DNA of 12,023 bases from assembly GCA_964407525.1 (NCBI GenBank), contig CAYOWC010000138.1, positions 1 to 12,023 on the forward strand. The letters are read 5' to 3'. Shown in pieces: positions 1 to 6,988 of this stretch (within the stretch, counting starts at the first letter, position 1; the number at the start of each line of letters is the position of its first letter). Source of the stretch: DUZB01 sp964407525 (GTDB lineage: Bacteria > Desulfobacterota > DSM-4660 > Desulfatiglandales > Desulfatiglandaceae). The position numbers and the translations under genes are program-made. The notes under the pieces are model-generated. The model did no database searches and was not told the origin of the DNA. It saw nothing but the letters and a program-made list of their open reading frames with translations.

Positions 1-1082
1 CCTTTTTCCATCATATACAGGGTCATAATGGTCTCAATAACGCCACACGATCCCATGGTATGCCCGGTGTACCCTTTCAACCCGGTGACATGGGGTTTGT
101 CCCCGTAAACATTTCCAATGGACTGGGCTTCGATCACGTCTCCCATTTTGGTGGCTGTGGCGTGGGCGCTGATAAAATCCACCTGATCTGGATGAATCTT
201 TGCGTTTTCGAGACCGAGTTTTATGGTTCGGGTGATACCATCTTTGCTGGGCAGGATCAAGTCCCCGCCATTGTTGCAGCACGAAAATCCGATGATCTCA
301 GCCAGTATGGGAGCCCCCCTTTTCCTGGCGTGTTCATATTCCTCTACCAGGACCGCTCCTGCTCCTTCGCCTACGACGAGACCGTCTCTTCTTGTATCAA
401 AGGGCCTGGGAGTCAGGTGGGGTGTTTCATTGAAGTCTGTGGAGCAAGCCAGGAGATTGTCAAATACCGCGACTGTAGTGGTATCATATTCATCGGCGCC
501 TCCACAGATCATAGCATCCTGCATGCCGAATTTGACCGATTCGTACCCGAAACCGATAGATTGACTGCTTGTGGTGCAGGCAGTTGATGAGGAAATTACT
601 CTCCCAGTTATTTCAAACATTTTTGTGATGTTGACTGCGGTGGTATGGACCATTGACTTAAGATAATCTACGGCGCCGATGGCAGCGAATTTGGCCTCTG
701 ACCGGCTGAAAAAATTCTTGTATATTTCCCGTTGAACAGTGGGGCTCCCATGTGTTGATCCAAATGCAACTCCAACCTTTCCAGATGACAGAAAGTCTTG
801 TTCCAGGCCGGAAGACTCGATGACTTCTTTTACTGCCTGGCATGCATAATAGGAGACCGGACCCATGGTCTTCCTATATTTTCTCGCAAAATCAAAATCA
901 ATAGGGTAATCGATTGTCCCATAAACCTTGCAGTCTATGTATCCTGAAAGGAGATCGTCCTCCCGCAGAGAAATGACGCCGGATTTGCCGTGTAGCAAGC
1001 TGTCTACAATACTTTCCTTGCCGTGGCCAATTGGTGTGATGGCTGAGGCGGCTGTGATTACAACTCTTCTTTCCATACTCAT
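1..1082 (-). CDS. Beta-ketoacyl-ACP synthase (FabF/KAS II-type), C-terminus cut by window edge
   Basis: This is a condensing enzyme that would extend an acyl chain on ACP with malonyl-ACP, in the cytoplasm. About 360 residues are visible, against roughly 410 for FabF, so only the C-terminal end is missing. The catalytic triad is intact: Cys169 in STACTTSSQ, His307 in SAHATAT, and Lys336/His341 in KGYTGHTMGSCG, spaced almost exactly as in FabF. The TACTTSSQSIGFGYE context resembles ketosynthases of aryl-polyene-like clusters more than housekeeping FabF; that is recalled from family knowledge and not tested. The start at 1082 is preceded by AGGAGAGG; an ATG two codons later (1076) is possible. 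The gene follows the ACP gene by 52 bp and is probably co-transcribed with it from the promoter at 1447-1475. It must continue left of the window. Confidence 0.93.
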   Translation of the reverse strand, partial: MSMERRVVITAASAITPIGHGKESIVDSLLHGKSGVISLREDDLLSGYIDCKVYGTIDYPIDFDFARKYRKTMGPVSYYACQAVKEVIESSGLEQDFLSSGKVGVAFGSTHGSPTVQREIYKNFFSRSEAKFAAIGAVDYLKSMVHTTAVNITKMFEITGRVISSSTACTTSSQSIGFGYESVKFGMQDAMICGGADEYDTTTVAVFDNLLACSTDFNETPHLTPRPFDTRRDGLVVGEGAGAVLVEEYEHARKRGAPILAEIIGFSCCNNGGDLILPSKDGITRTIKLGLENAKIHPDQVDFISAHATATKMGDVIEAQSIGNVYGDKPHVTGLKGYTGHTMGSCGVIETIMTLYMMEK

Positions 1083-1134
1083 TTTACCTCTCCTGACCTC
1101 GTCAACTTCTTGCCGAGCTCCGGAGTTTGATTTC

Positions 1135-1392
1135 TCAGAGGGATTTTTTTTCAACCATCAGTGCAACATAATCACATATCTGATTAATTGTACGGATATC
1201 CATCGCCTGCTTCTTTTCTTCCCTTGTAAGGGTGCTCCCAAGCATATCCTCGATATCCCCAAGGAGTTCGAGGGCATCGATACTGTCGAATTCATGCTTT
1301 TCTCTCAGATCATCATCCATTCCAGGATTTTCTATTTCAAATTCTTCTTCCAGGATATGTAATATTTTTGTTTCTATTTCTTGCCGTGTCAT
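1135..1392 (-). CDS. Acyl carrier protein
   Basis: This is a small acidic four-helix carrier of 85 aa, the usual ACP length. The phosphopantetheine attachment serine is Ser37 in EFDSIDALELL, a variant of the DSLD signature. It would carry growing acyl chains for the ketosynthase encoded immediately downstream. The start is supported by GAGGAAT about 8 bases upstream. It is the first gene after a strong sigma70-like promoter, so ACP and ketosynthase form a transcription unit that can be controlled separately from the thioesterase, kinase and acyltransferase genes. The presence of a dedicated ACP beside a ketosynthase points to a specialised acyl pathway more than the housekeeping fab operon, which normally also carries fabD and fabG; this is inference. 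Confidence 0.93.
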   Translation of the reverse strand: MTRQEIETKILHILEEEFEIENPGMDDDLREKHEFDSIDALELLGDIEDMLGSTLTREEKKQAMDIRTINQICDYVALMVEKKSL

Positions 1393-1412
1393 ATTTTATT
1401 CCTCATTTTTTC

Positions 1413-1438
1413 CCATCATTTCAAGCTTAGCATGATGG
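1413..1438. promoter_or_regulatory. Imperfect palindrome at the ACP transcription start, candidate operator
   Basis: A 7-bp perfect inverted repeat, CCATCAT and ATGATGG, is separated by 12 bases, and the centre of those 12 is itself the palindrome AAGCTT on the same axis. Twenty of 26 positions are symmetric. It lies just downstream of the -10 box at 1447-1452, across the expected start site, where a repressor would block transcription. It could alternatively be a 5' UTR hairpin close to the ACP ribosome binding site. Confidence 0.5.
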
Positions 1439-1446
1439 ATTAACCC

Positions 1447-1475
1447 AATATATTTTAGTGGAGGTTCAATGTCAA
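1447..1475 (-). promoter_or_regulatory. Sigma70-type promoter for ACP-ketosynthase
   Basis: On the minus strand TTGACA (1470-1475) is followed after exactly 17 bases by TATATT (1447-1452). The -35 matches consensus and the -10 matches in five of six positions. The expected start near 1440 leaves a leader of about 48 nt before the ACP start codon. Confidence 0.75.
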
Positions 1476-1495
1476 ACGAAAGGTGTCACCCGGAA

Positions 1496-1530
1496 AAAGC
1501 AATTAGCAGTTAGCAATTAGCGGTTAGTGG
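1496..1530. repeat. Degenerate 7-bp tandem repeat (TTAGCRR)
   Basis: Four consecutive heptads read ttagcag, ttagcaa, ttagcgg and ttagtgg (1503-1530), with a partial fifth unit before them. They sit about 20 bp upstream of the ACP -35 box. Related words in inverted sense (agctaacggc, agctaatggc) recur at 1632-1660. The copies are not identical, so slippage is unlikely to be frequent. Confidence 0.6.
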
Positions 1531-1720
1531 TTACTTAGCCACACAATGTCAGCTATTTATGATGCAATAAGTAAGCATCAAAAAATGAATTCCCAAATAA
1601 AGGGAAAAGCCACCCAAATGATTGAGATCTTTAAGCTAACGGCTATGTAAAAGCTAATGGCAGGTTTTTTGTGTTATTCGGATTAAGGCATCGTTCTCAT
1701 GGTGGTGGGAAATGAAAGGG

Positions 1721-2608
1721 TCATAAAATTTTTGTGCCGAGAAACGGCTCAAAATGATGCCATTGGACAGGGTATTCTTGTACGTTTTCTTGAAGGATAT
1801 CAGCATATTTCTGGGCAGATTTCCTGATTGCCTGCTCTCGTTCAGAACGGGTTGCCGCATGAACAAAAATAGGTTTCGAGGCCTTGAAGTGGAATTTTCC
1901 TTTTCCGGTACGAAAAGAGAAAAATACAAAAAGGGGTTTGCCTGACAAGAGGGACAGCAGGTGCGGAGCCTGGGGGATAGAGACTTCATGGTCGAGAAAT
2001 TGTACTTGGACACTTCTCTGGTCTTTGTGCCAGAGAATGTCGCCGGTCATGGAAACGAATCCCCCCATCTTTAATAAATTTATCCCTTCCACGAGATCAA
2101 ATGGCGACCCCCCGTCAGGACCGACGGCAACGATCCTGATGCCCGCCTTATTTAATTCATTTTTCTGGATCCCTTCAATTTGCTCCTTGTGCTTGATCCC
2201 CATATACAGAAGCAGGTCCATTTCAGGGAGCAGTTTTTTCAGGAGATGTACCGCAACCTCCCAGTTCCCCACGTGAGACATGAGGATAATCCCCCCTGTT
2301 TTTTGAACCGATGCTTCCCGTAGATGTTCCAGGCCCTCGGAAGTAAAAGCAATTTCTCCGGAATTTTCAAGTAGAATCCTGTCCATGAAGACTCTGGTGA
2401 AACCGTGATACTGTTTCCAGGCATATTTGAGGCAGGATGTCCGTGTTTTCCCCGGAAAAAGTGCCCCGTAAAACCGGATACTGTTCCGCACTTGTCGGGG
2501 TTTACATAAAAAATATCCAGTGGCGATGAACCATGTCACCAGGGAAAATATCCACCCTCCCAGTGCCCTGGATAACCACGTGAGGGTTTTATAAAATGCG
2601 GCTTTCAT
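1721..2608 (-). CDS. LpxL/HtrB-like lysophospholipid (lipid A-type) acyltransferase
   Basis: This is a membrane-associated acyltransferase of 295 aa, close to the LpxL/LpxM length. A hydrophobic segment at residues 14-34 would anchor it to the inner membrane. The HX4E catalytic motif is HVGNWE at residues 112-117, followed by MTGD (187-190) and a C-terminal PVQWHHFEPF block typical of the family. It would transfer an acyl chain from ACP or acyl-CoA to a lipid or other hydroxyl acceptor. The gene starts 7 bp after the kinase fusion gene ends and shows no clear Shine-Dalgarno, so it is probably translationally coupled. Similar stand-alone LpxL-like proteins occur in aryl-polyene-type clusters, so housekeeping lipid A acylation is only one option. 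Confidence 0.88.
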   Translation of the reverse strand: MKAAFYKTLTWLSRALGGWIFSLVTWFIATGYFLCKPRQVRNSIRFYGALFPGKTRTSCLKYAWKQYHGFTRVFMDRILLENSGEIAFTSEGLEHLREASVQKTGGIILMSHVGNWEVAVHLLKKLLPEMDLLLYMGIKHKEQIEGIQKNELNKAGIRIVAVGPDGGSPFDLVEGINLLKMGGFVSMTGDILWHKDQRSVQVQFLDHEVSIPQAPHLLSLLSGKPLFVFFSFRTGKGKFHFKASKPIFVHAATRSEREQAIRKSAQKYADILQENVQEYPVQWHHFEPFLGTKIL

Positions 2609-2615
2609 GATCTGG

Positions 2616-4337
2616 CTATTTGACGATTTCCGGTATAAAGGCGAGCGACCATGTTCCCGGCCCCATATGGACGCCTGATGTGAGGGACAGAGGCTGGAGC
2701 AGGATCTCTGCAGATGGGTAGCGTTCTGCTATTTCCTTTTTGACCAGGTTCTCCACCATCTCTTTGTTATCCGTATATTGAAGCATTACAAGAGGTTTTG
2801 ATGTCTTATTGAATGAGTTGTTTAACTTTTTCATGGCAAACCGCCTTTGCTCTTTCAGGTTTCGCAGAACTCCCACTTTTTCAGCGCCTGTAGCTACGGG
2901 ACTGATGACAGGCTTCATATGAAGCAGATCTCCGAAAAAGGCACTCGGTTTTGACAGCCTTCCGCCGGCAGAGAGATACTGAAGTTTGTCTAAGAACACA
3001 TATTCTTCGCAGGTTTCCATGGCATCTGTTGCAAACTTGATTACTGCTTCCGGATCATCTGCGGTAACTGCAAATCTGTCTGTTGCAAGAACGATCGTGC
3101 CTAATCTGCCTGAAGCTGCGCCGGAGTCAATTACTGTAAAACGACCATCCGGGTCGTTCTCTTCTTTCCATTTCATGGCGGCCTGATAATTCCCCGTATA
3201 TACGGACCCCACACAAAGATACAACACCTTTTCATATCGATCCAGCACACTTTGATAATACTGGTGTCTTTCAAAGAGGGACGCCTGGGACGAGGATACC
3301 TTCACTCCATTCCGCATGGTTCTGTAAAGTTCTTCCGGGGAAAAGAGGGTTTCGGGCAGGGATTTTTCGCCGGCTGAAATGTAGCTGTCGAGAAGTGTTA
3401 TTCCCAGATCGCGTGCATTTTCGCGGGTTATGGATCCTGCAGCGTCCGTCATGATATGGATACATCGTTCCGATTGAACATGGCTGAAATCTTCTATCTG
3501 TTTGTCGAGGTTGTCCTGTTCCCATTGAACAATACTGCAAAACTCTTCAATCCCTTTTTTTGCGTTTTTTGTATTCCCGGTGTGCAGATGGACTTTAAAA
3601 AAGTCCTCATGGGGGATTACTACAATGCTGTCCCCATGATCAGATAGACGAAGAACCTGATCTCCCTGTCCTTCATCAAATTGAATAACCATATCTACAC
3701 AATAGTTCCCATCGCGGGTTTCACTGAAGGTGGACGATACTTCTAAAAAGCCGTTGAATCGAAGCGTGACAGGTTGCAGGGCCTCGGTCTTGCCTGCAAG
3801 ACTCATCAAAAAGCCTTCGAGTAGGAGAAAGATGCCAAGTGCCCCAGCATCCACCACTTCTGCTTCTTTGAGTTTAGGCAGGAGATCGCGGGTGGACTTC
3901 ACCGTCATTTCCAGGTCGTTGATTATCTCGGAAGTCCCTGAGAGCATCCCGTGAATATCGTTTTCGTGAACGAGTTTGACAAGGGCATCCAGCACATCAA
4001 GCATGGTTCCCTGCACCGGGGAGTGGATGGCCTGCCAGGCCATGTCTCTTCCCGCTTTCATGGCAGGAAGAAGGAACTCGAGTGAGTCGGCGGTGATCAA
4101 ACCGGCGATAAATCGGGCGACTATGTTGCCTGAATTGCCTCTGGCGCCCATCAAAAGCCTTCGTTCCATCTCTTTTGTGTTGGAATCCGTCTGCTTCAAA
4201 GGCGCGAGGCTCGCAACCATGTTTCGCCCCGTGTCTCCGTCTGCGACAGGAAAAACATTAATATGGTCAAGTAGATCGGCCCAGGCAGCCAATCGCTCTG
4301 TTCCTGTAATCAAGGCCTTTTGCAGGTCTTTATTCAT
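2616..4337 (-). CDS. Fused fatty-acid kinase: DhaL/FakA-like domains plus DegV/FakB-like domain
   Basis: This 573-aa protein combines two partners that are separate in Firmicutes. Residues 1-190 form a DAK2/DhaL nucleotide-binding domain with the metal site DGDTG (33-37), GARGNSGN (64-71) and VDAGALG (162-168). Residues 205-285 match the FakA middle domain, including KVHLHTGN near 248-255. Residues 292-573 are a DegV fold that binds fatty acid: VSSSQAS (347-353), GSVYTGNYQAA (377-387), YLSAGGRLSK (454-463) and VHMGPG (556-561). By family, FakA phosphorylates a FakB-bound fatty acid to acyl-phosphate; here donor and carrier would be one polypeptide. Its ATG overlaps the thioesterase stop by 4 bp (ATGA). 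Preceding AGGA supports the start. It may recycle fatty acids released by the thioesterase; this is inference. Confidence 0.9.
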   Translation of the reverse strand: MNKDLQKALITGTERLAAWADLLDHINVFPVADGDTGRNMVASLAPLKQTDSNTKEMERRLLMGARGNSGNIVARFIAGLITADSLEFLLPAMKAGRDMAWQAIHSPVQGTMLDVLDALVKLVHENDIHGMLSGTSEIINDLEMTVKSTRDLLPKLKEAEVVDAGALGIFLLLEGFLMSLAGKTEALQPVTLRFNGFLEVSSTFSETRDGNYCVDMVIQFDEGQGDQVLRLSDHGDSIVVIPHEDFFKVHLHTGNTKNAKKGIEEFCSIVQWEQDNLDKQIEDFSHVQSERCIHIMTDAAGSITRENARDLGITLLDSYISAGEKSLPETLFSPEELYRTMRNGVKVSSSQASLFERHQYYQSVLDRYEKVLYLCVGSVYTGNYQAAMKWKEENDPDGRFTVIDSGAASGRLGTIVLATDRFAVTADDPEAVIKFATDAMETCEEYVFLDKLQYLSAGGRLSKPSAFFGDLLHMKPVISPVATGAEKVGVLRNLKEQRRFAMKKLNNSFNKTSKPLVMLQYTDNKEMVENLVKKEIAERYPSAEILLQPLSLTSGVHMGPGTWSLAFIPEIVK

Positions 4338-4762
4338 GGTTGGAATCCTAATGCTTTCCGGATATCATCCGGGATTTCAAAGAGCATCTCCATTTCGGGA
4401 AGTTTCACGGCCACTTGCTCACTTCTTCCTTTTGTACAGATATCCCCTGTTTTAGAATGTATAATCTGGAAATCAATGATGATCTTTGCTTTTACCTCAT
4501 GGGCTGTAGCTTTGACGGTGAATTCATCTTTGTTTTTGAGGGCTATAATATGCTTCGTGTTTGTCTTTATGATCGGAAAAATGATCAGGGTTCGATTGGA
4601 ATATTCATAAAGGTCTATTCCACATTGATCAAACAGGGCAAATCTTGCCACGTCAAAGTATTTCATATAATTCCCATGCCAGACGATGTGCATGGGATCC
4701 AGATCGTGAAAGGGTACGGTCAGCTTGACTTCACAACTCTTATGTCCATTGTCATATTTCAT
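4334..4762 (-). CDS. Hotdog-fold acyl-CoA/ACP thioesterase (4HBT, YbgC/FadM-like)
   Basis: This 142-aa single hotdog domain is the normal length for the 4HBT family. The N-terminal signature FHDLDPMHIVWHGNYMKYF matches the YbgC/4-hydroxybenzoyl-CoA thioesterase active-site loop, with Asp22 as the likely catalytic residue. It would hydrolyse an acyl thioester in the cytoplasm. GGAG five bases before the ATG supports the start. It is the first gene of a tightly packed set (4-bp overlap with the kinase fusion, then 7 bp to the acyltransferase), suggesting that released fatty acid is handed to the kinase or that chain release is part of a specialised lipid pathway. The exact substrate cannot be read from the sequence. 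Confidence 0.88.
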   Translation of the reverse strand: MKYDNGHKSCEVKLTVPFHDLDPMHIVWHGNYMKYFDVARFALFDQCGIDLYEYSNRTLIIFPIIKTNTKHIIALKNKDEFTVKATAHEVKAKIIIDFQIIHSKTGDICTKGRSEQVAVKLPEMEMLFEIPDDIRKALGFQP

Positions 4763-4808
4763 CAGGGCTCCAAACTATTTTATGGCTGTGAATAATGTCA
4801 AGATTTTA

Positions 4809-4838
4809 TTGACCGGGTTTGTAGATATTTGGTACATT
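4809..4838 (+). promoter_or_regulatory. Candidate sigma70 promoter for pagL
   Basis: TTGACC (4809-4814) is followed after 18 bases by TACATT (4833-4838). The -35 matches in five of six positions and the -10 in four. It sits about 44 bp before the pagL start in the divergent gap shared with the thioesterase gene. Confidence 0.45.
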
Positions 4839-4881
4839 TAAAACTCCTATCGTCTGATTTGGGGAAAGTTGAGGTCTTGTG

Positions 4882-5460
4882 ATGAAAGTAGTAAGAGTAC
4901 TATTCAGGGGCTGGGTTGTTCTGCTCGTACTGGTTACCCTACAGGGACAGTCGTGGGGGCAGGATTCAGCGGAGGATGAAGTTCGGACCCGGTTCGGTTT
5001 TGGGCTGAGCTATGGGAACAGCTTCCATCCTGACAACGATATCGGATTCCTTATGGCCAATTATGTGGCCCTTTTCGACTACGACAAAATCTGGAAGCAC
5101 AGCGCCCCGGAGGCCCTTCGATTCAAGTTGGAGTTGAGCCTGGGATCAACCACGACACCCAAGCAATGGGTTATGGCATCCACAGGAATGATGGCCCTGT
5201 ATTATCTGGACCCCTTGTCCACGTCCTGTTTCAGACCGTATGTCGAAGCCGGGATAGGGATTATCTATACCGGCTTCGCCGTGGAAGGCCAAGGAAGCCA
5301 CCTGAACTTCAACCCACGGGCAGGTATCGGAGCGGAGTTCCCTCTTGACAAGGAGATCCTCTTTACATCCTTGCGCTGGGACCACCTCTCCAACGGGGGC
5401 TTGAATGAAGATAACACGAGTGTTGATTCAGTCGTCTTGATGTTCGGGGCGTATTTCTGA
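4882..5460 (+). CDS. pagL: Lipid A 3-O-deacylase, PagL family
   Basis: This is an outer-membrane beta-barrel esterase that removes the 3-O acyl chain of lipid A. The 192-aa precursor has a cationic N-terminus, a hydrophobic stretch (about residues 10-22) and a signal-peptidase-like end around QSWGQ. The body is rich in alternating aromatic and small residues typical of short barrels. The C-terminal RWDHLSNGGLNEDN carries the PagL HxSN catalytic signature (His and Ser), and the protein ends in an aromatic residue after FGAYF, as outer-membrane proteins usually do. ATG at 4882 has GAGG seven bases upstream and is preferred over the GTG at 4879. The gene is divergent from the acyl cluster; both act on acylated envelope lipids, but a shared role is inference. 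Confidence 0.88.
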   Translation: MKVVRVLFRGWVVLLVLVTLQGQSWGQDSAEDEVRTRFGFGLSYGNSFHPDNDIGFLMANYVALFDYDKIWKHSAPEALRFKLELSLGSTTTPKQWVMASTGMMALYYLDPLSTSCFRPYVEAGIGIIYTGFAVEGQGSHLNFNPRAGIGAEFPLDKEILFTSLRWDHLSNGGLNEDNTSVDSVVLMFGAYF

Positions 5461-5480
5461 GGGAGCCCTGAATTTGTTGG

Positions 5481-5533
5481 TCTCGTAAAAAGTCAAAATT
5501 CATCCGTTTTCGTCATTCCCGCGCGGAAATCCA
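5481..5533. repeat. Degenerate REP-like intergenic element
   Basis: The text tctcgtaaaaagtcaaa, then cgtcattcccgcgcgga and aatccagg, resembles the dispersed 'cgtcattcccgcgaaagcgg' family seen many times in deltaproteobacterial genomes (recalled, not searched). One arm of the usual hairpin looks eroded. It lies between the 3' ends of pagL and the DUF169 pseudogene, a typical REP position. Confidence 0.5.
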
Positions 5534-5800
5534 GGTAAGCGAGCCTGCGAGACTCCGGGTAAGCGAGCCTGCGAGACTCCGGGTAAGCGAGCCTGCGAGA
5601 CTCCCAACAGTCCAATCGAAATTCCTCACGAGTGTGATCATCCGGCAGAGGGTTATTTAATGCCCAGGTCTGCGCATGAAAGGGATCTTACTGAGGTCTT
5701 CCTTGTTCTCCAGCATTTTAAAAGCTACAGGAAAGGATTTGAGCCTCATCAACTGTTCCATTCTCCGGATAATTTTTCCCCAATCCCGTTTTATTTCCAT
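5513..5800 (-). pseudogene. DUF169 family pseudogene (N-terminal part, premature stop, 3' end replaced by repeats)
   Basis: The minus-strand frame from ATG at 5800 gives 47 residues including DWGKIIRRMEQLMRLKSF and PVAFKMLENKEDL, a good match to the start of DUF169 proteins (leucine-rich helix, then 'sPVAvk'). A TAA at 5657-5659 stops it after RRPGH. The same frame resumes at once with ITLCRMITLVRNFDWTVG, again the expected DUF169 sequence (consensus-like 'TLCQxITLAR'), up to about 5603. It then enters the 24-bp repeats and ends at TGA 5513-5515. A lysine codon AAA changed to TAA would explain the stop. The gene begins 11 bp after the PHP gene and was probably the last member of that operon. 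A short expressed 47-aa peptide cannot be excluded. Confidence 0.75.
5534..5604. repeat. 24-bp tandem repeat, three copies
   Basis: Units starting at 5534, 5558 and 5582 are identical apart from the last base of the third. Each begins ggtaagcgagcctg and ends cgagactcc, and contains the word gcgag twice. On the minus strand the unit is 8 codons (SLAGSLTR), so its length keeps the reading frame of the DUF169 remnant that runs into it. Confidence 0.9.
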
Positions 5801-5811
5801 GGTTTTCTTCT

Positions 5812-6969
5812 TTATTGCTTTAACGCTTTGCGAAAGGCAAGCGGTTGGTAGTTCCTCTGGTGGAGGGCTTTTAGGAAGTCCTCTTCGCAGGTAATAACGT
5901 CGAAAAACCGGGTCGCATAGATCCCCACTTCCTCCACCTCGTGGGCATCGCTTCCTCCGGTTCCAGGCAGTGTAAGACCTTTTGCAACCTGAGAGGTAAA
6001 CAGGTTTTCTTTCTCGGAAACCTTGCTGTTCAGGACTTCTATGGCGTCGACGCGCTGAAAAAGGGGGCGAGCCATCGCTTTTTCGGTAGTAAGCCCGAGC
6101 TGGCCGATTCCAAAAGTGAGAAAGCCGCGAAAGGGGTGGGCGGCAATGATGAATCCGTTGACCTGAACAACCATTTTTCTAAGTTCATCCAATGGGATAA
6201 TCCCTTTAATGTCTTCTTCAAACCCAAAAACAAGCATGTCGCCCTGATTTGTGGTTATTTCGTTCCCGCGGAGAATCAGGAATCCGTGTTTCTCCTGGAA
6301 TTCGTTTATTGTTTCACGGCTCCAGACGTGGTTATGGTCGGTAAGGCACATGCCGTCAAGGCCGATTCGTTTTGCTTCCACTATCAGATCGTCGAGGGGG
6401 GCAGAACTGCAAGGGGAGGCTTCAGCGGAATGTACGTGTAGATCAATGATCATTCCCTTCTGAGATTTTTTTCTCAAGGGGTCCGCTGTGATTTCTCCCC
6501 GCTTATGGGTTGGAGCTTTTTCGGCTTCTTTGTGTGTTTCCCGGGCAGGTTTTTCTGTGATTTTTTTCGCCGGGAATTCCTTTTGGAGAGGTTCTGCCTC
6601 TTCTGGTTTTTCTACCGCAAAATCCGGCAGTGCGACCGCCTCAGCTGCCGCCTCACAGCATTCCAGGAGGATGTTGGCAAAATGTCTACAGGATTTTCTT
6701 CCAACGGTCTTCTGTACCTTCTGGGTGAATCCTTCTTCGGTGAGGCGGAATCCCAGTGCTTCCTGGAGAAAAGGTATGGCCTTGGGGCATTCGCGATTTT
6801 CCATGCGCGTCCATTTCCCGTTAATCCATACGATTTCCAGGTGTGGAAGGGTAATATCCACATCCACTTCCATACCGTATATATCGTCTTCAAGGATTCC
6901 ACGCACACGAAGGGTATGGTCATTTTTTCTGTGAATACTGACAATTTTATTTCTGCTGAATGTTAGCAT
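5812..6969 (-). CDS. DUF2889-like domain fused to PHP-type metal-dependent phosphoesterase
   Basis: The protein has 385 aa. Residues 1-115 resemble the DUF2889 family (starting FSRNKIVSIHRKND, ending around CRHFANILLECCEAA) and look paralogous to the preceding gene's product. Residues about 115-172 are a charged Glu/Lys/Pro-rich linker. Residues 173-385 are a PHP domain with complete metal ligands: DLHVHS (His178, His180), TDHN (Asp211, His212), GNEITT (Glu237), AHPFR (His278) and GGSDAH (Asp341, His343). PHP domains of this compact type hydrolyse phosphoesters, for example RNase AM/YciV acting on nucleotides or RNA. The start at 6969 is chosen because the homology begins there, AGGA lies upstream, and the preceding gene ends 19 bp before; a longer frame to 7140 would overlap that gene. 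Confidence 0.87.
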   Translation of the reverse strand: MLTFSRNKIVSIHRKNDHTLRVRGILEDDIYGMEVDVDITLPHLEIVWINGKWTRMENRECPKAIPFLQEALGFRLTEEGFTQKVQKTVGRKSCRHFANILLECCEAAAEAVALPDFAVEKPEEAEPLQKEFPAKKITEKPARETHKEAEKAPTHKRGEITADPLRKKSQKGMIIDLHVHSAEASPCSSAPLDDLIVEAKRIGLDGMCLTDHNHVWSRETINEFQEKHGFLILRGNEITTNQGDMLVFGFEEDIKGIIPLDELRKMVVQVNGFIIAAHPFRGFLTFGIGQLGLTTEKAMARPLFQRVDAIEVLNSKVSEKENLFTSQVAKGLTLPGTGGSDAHEVEEVGIYATRFFDVITCEEDFLKALHQRNYQPLAFRKALKQ

Positions 6970-6988
6970 GTGCCTATTTTCCTGTGTA

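Larger units (their letters stand above)
1393..1720. other. Intergenic region between ACP and acyltransferase genes
   Basis: No coding sequence is supported here. The stretch holds the ACP promoter, the palindrome at its start site, the heptad repeats, and a 6-bp stem (tgatgc / gcatca, 1560-1580) with a 9-nt loop. A weak hairpin near 1595-1611 (ttccc / gggaa) followed by a loose T-rich stretch on the minus strand might end the upstream transcript, but it is not convincing as an intrinsic terminator. Confidence 0.6.

Noticed and set aside
60..587. Long plus-strand open frame of 175 codons
   Set aside because: It lies antisense to the ketosynthase, whose catalytic residues are all in frame on the minus strand.
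1560..1580. tgatgc / gcatca hairpin as a terminator
   Set aside because: The stem is only 6 bp with a 9-nt loop, and the T run is on the wrong side for minus-strand transcription; on the plus strand it is followed by A residues.
4773..4801. TTGACA on the minus strand upstream of the thioesterase as its promoter
   Set aside because: No acceptable -10 lies at 16-18 bp; the TAAAAT present is only 13 bp away and would leave almost no leader.
5534..5604. CRISPR array
   Set aside because: The three units are directly adjacent with no spacers, and there are no cas genes.
5941..6966. Several plus-strand frames of 148-166 codons
   Set aside because: They are shadows of the PHP/DUF2889 fusion gene; no motif or ribosome site supports them.
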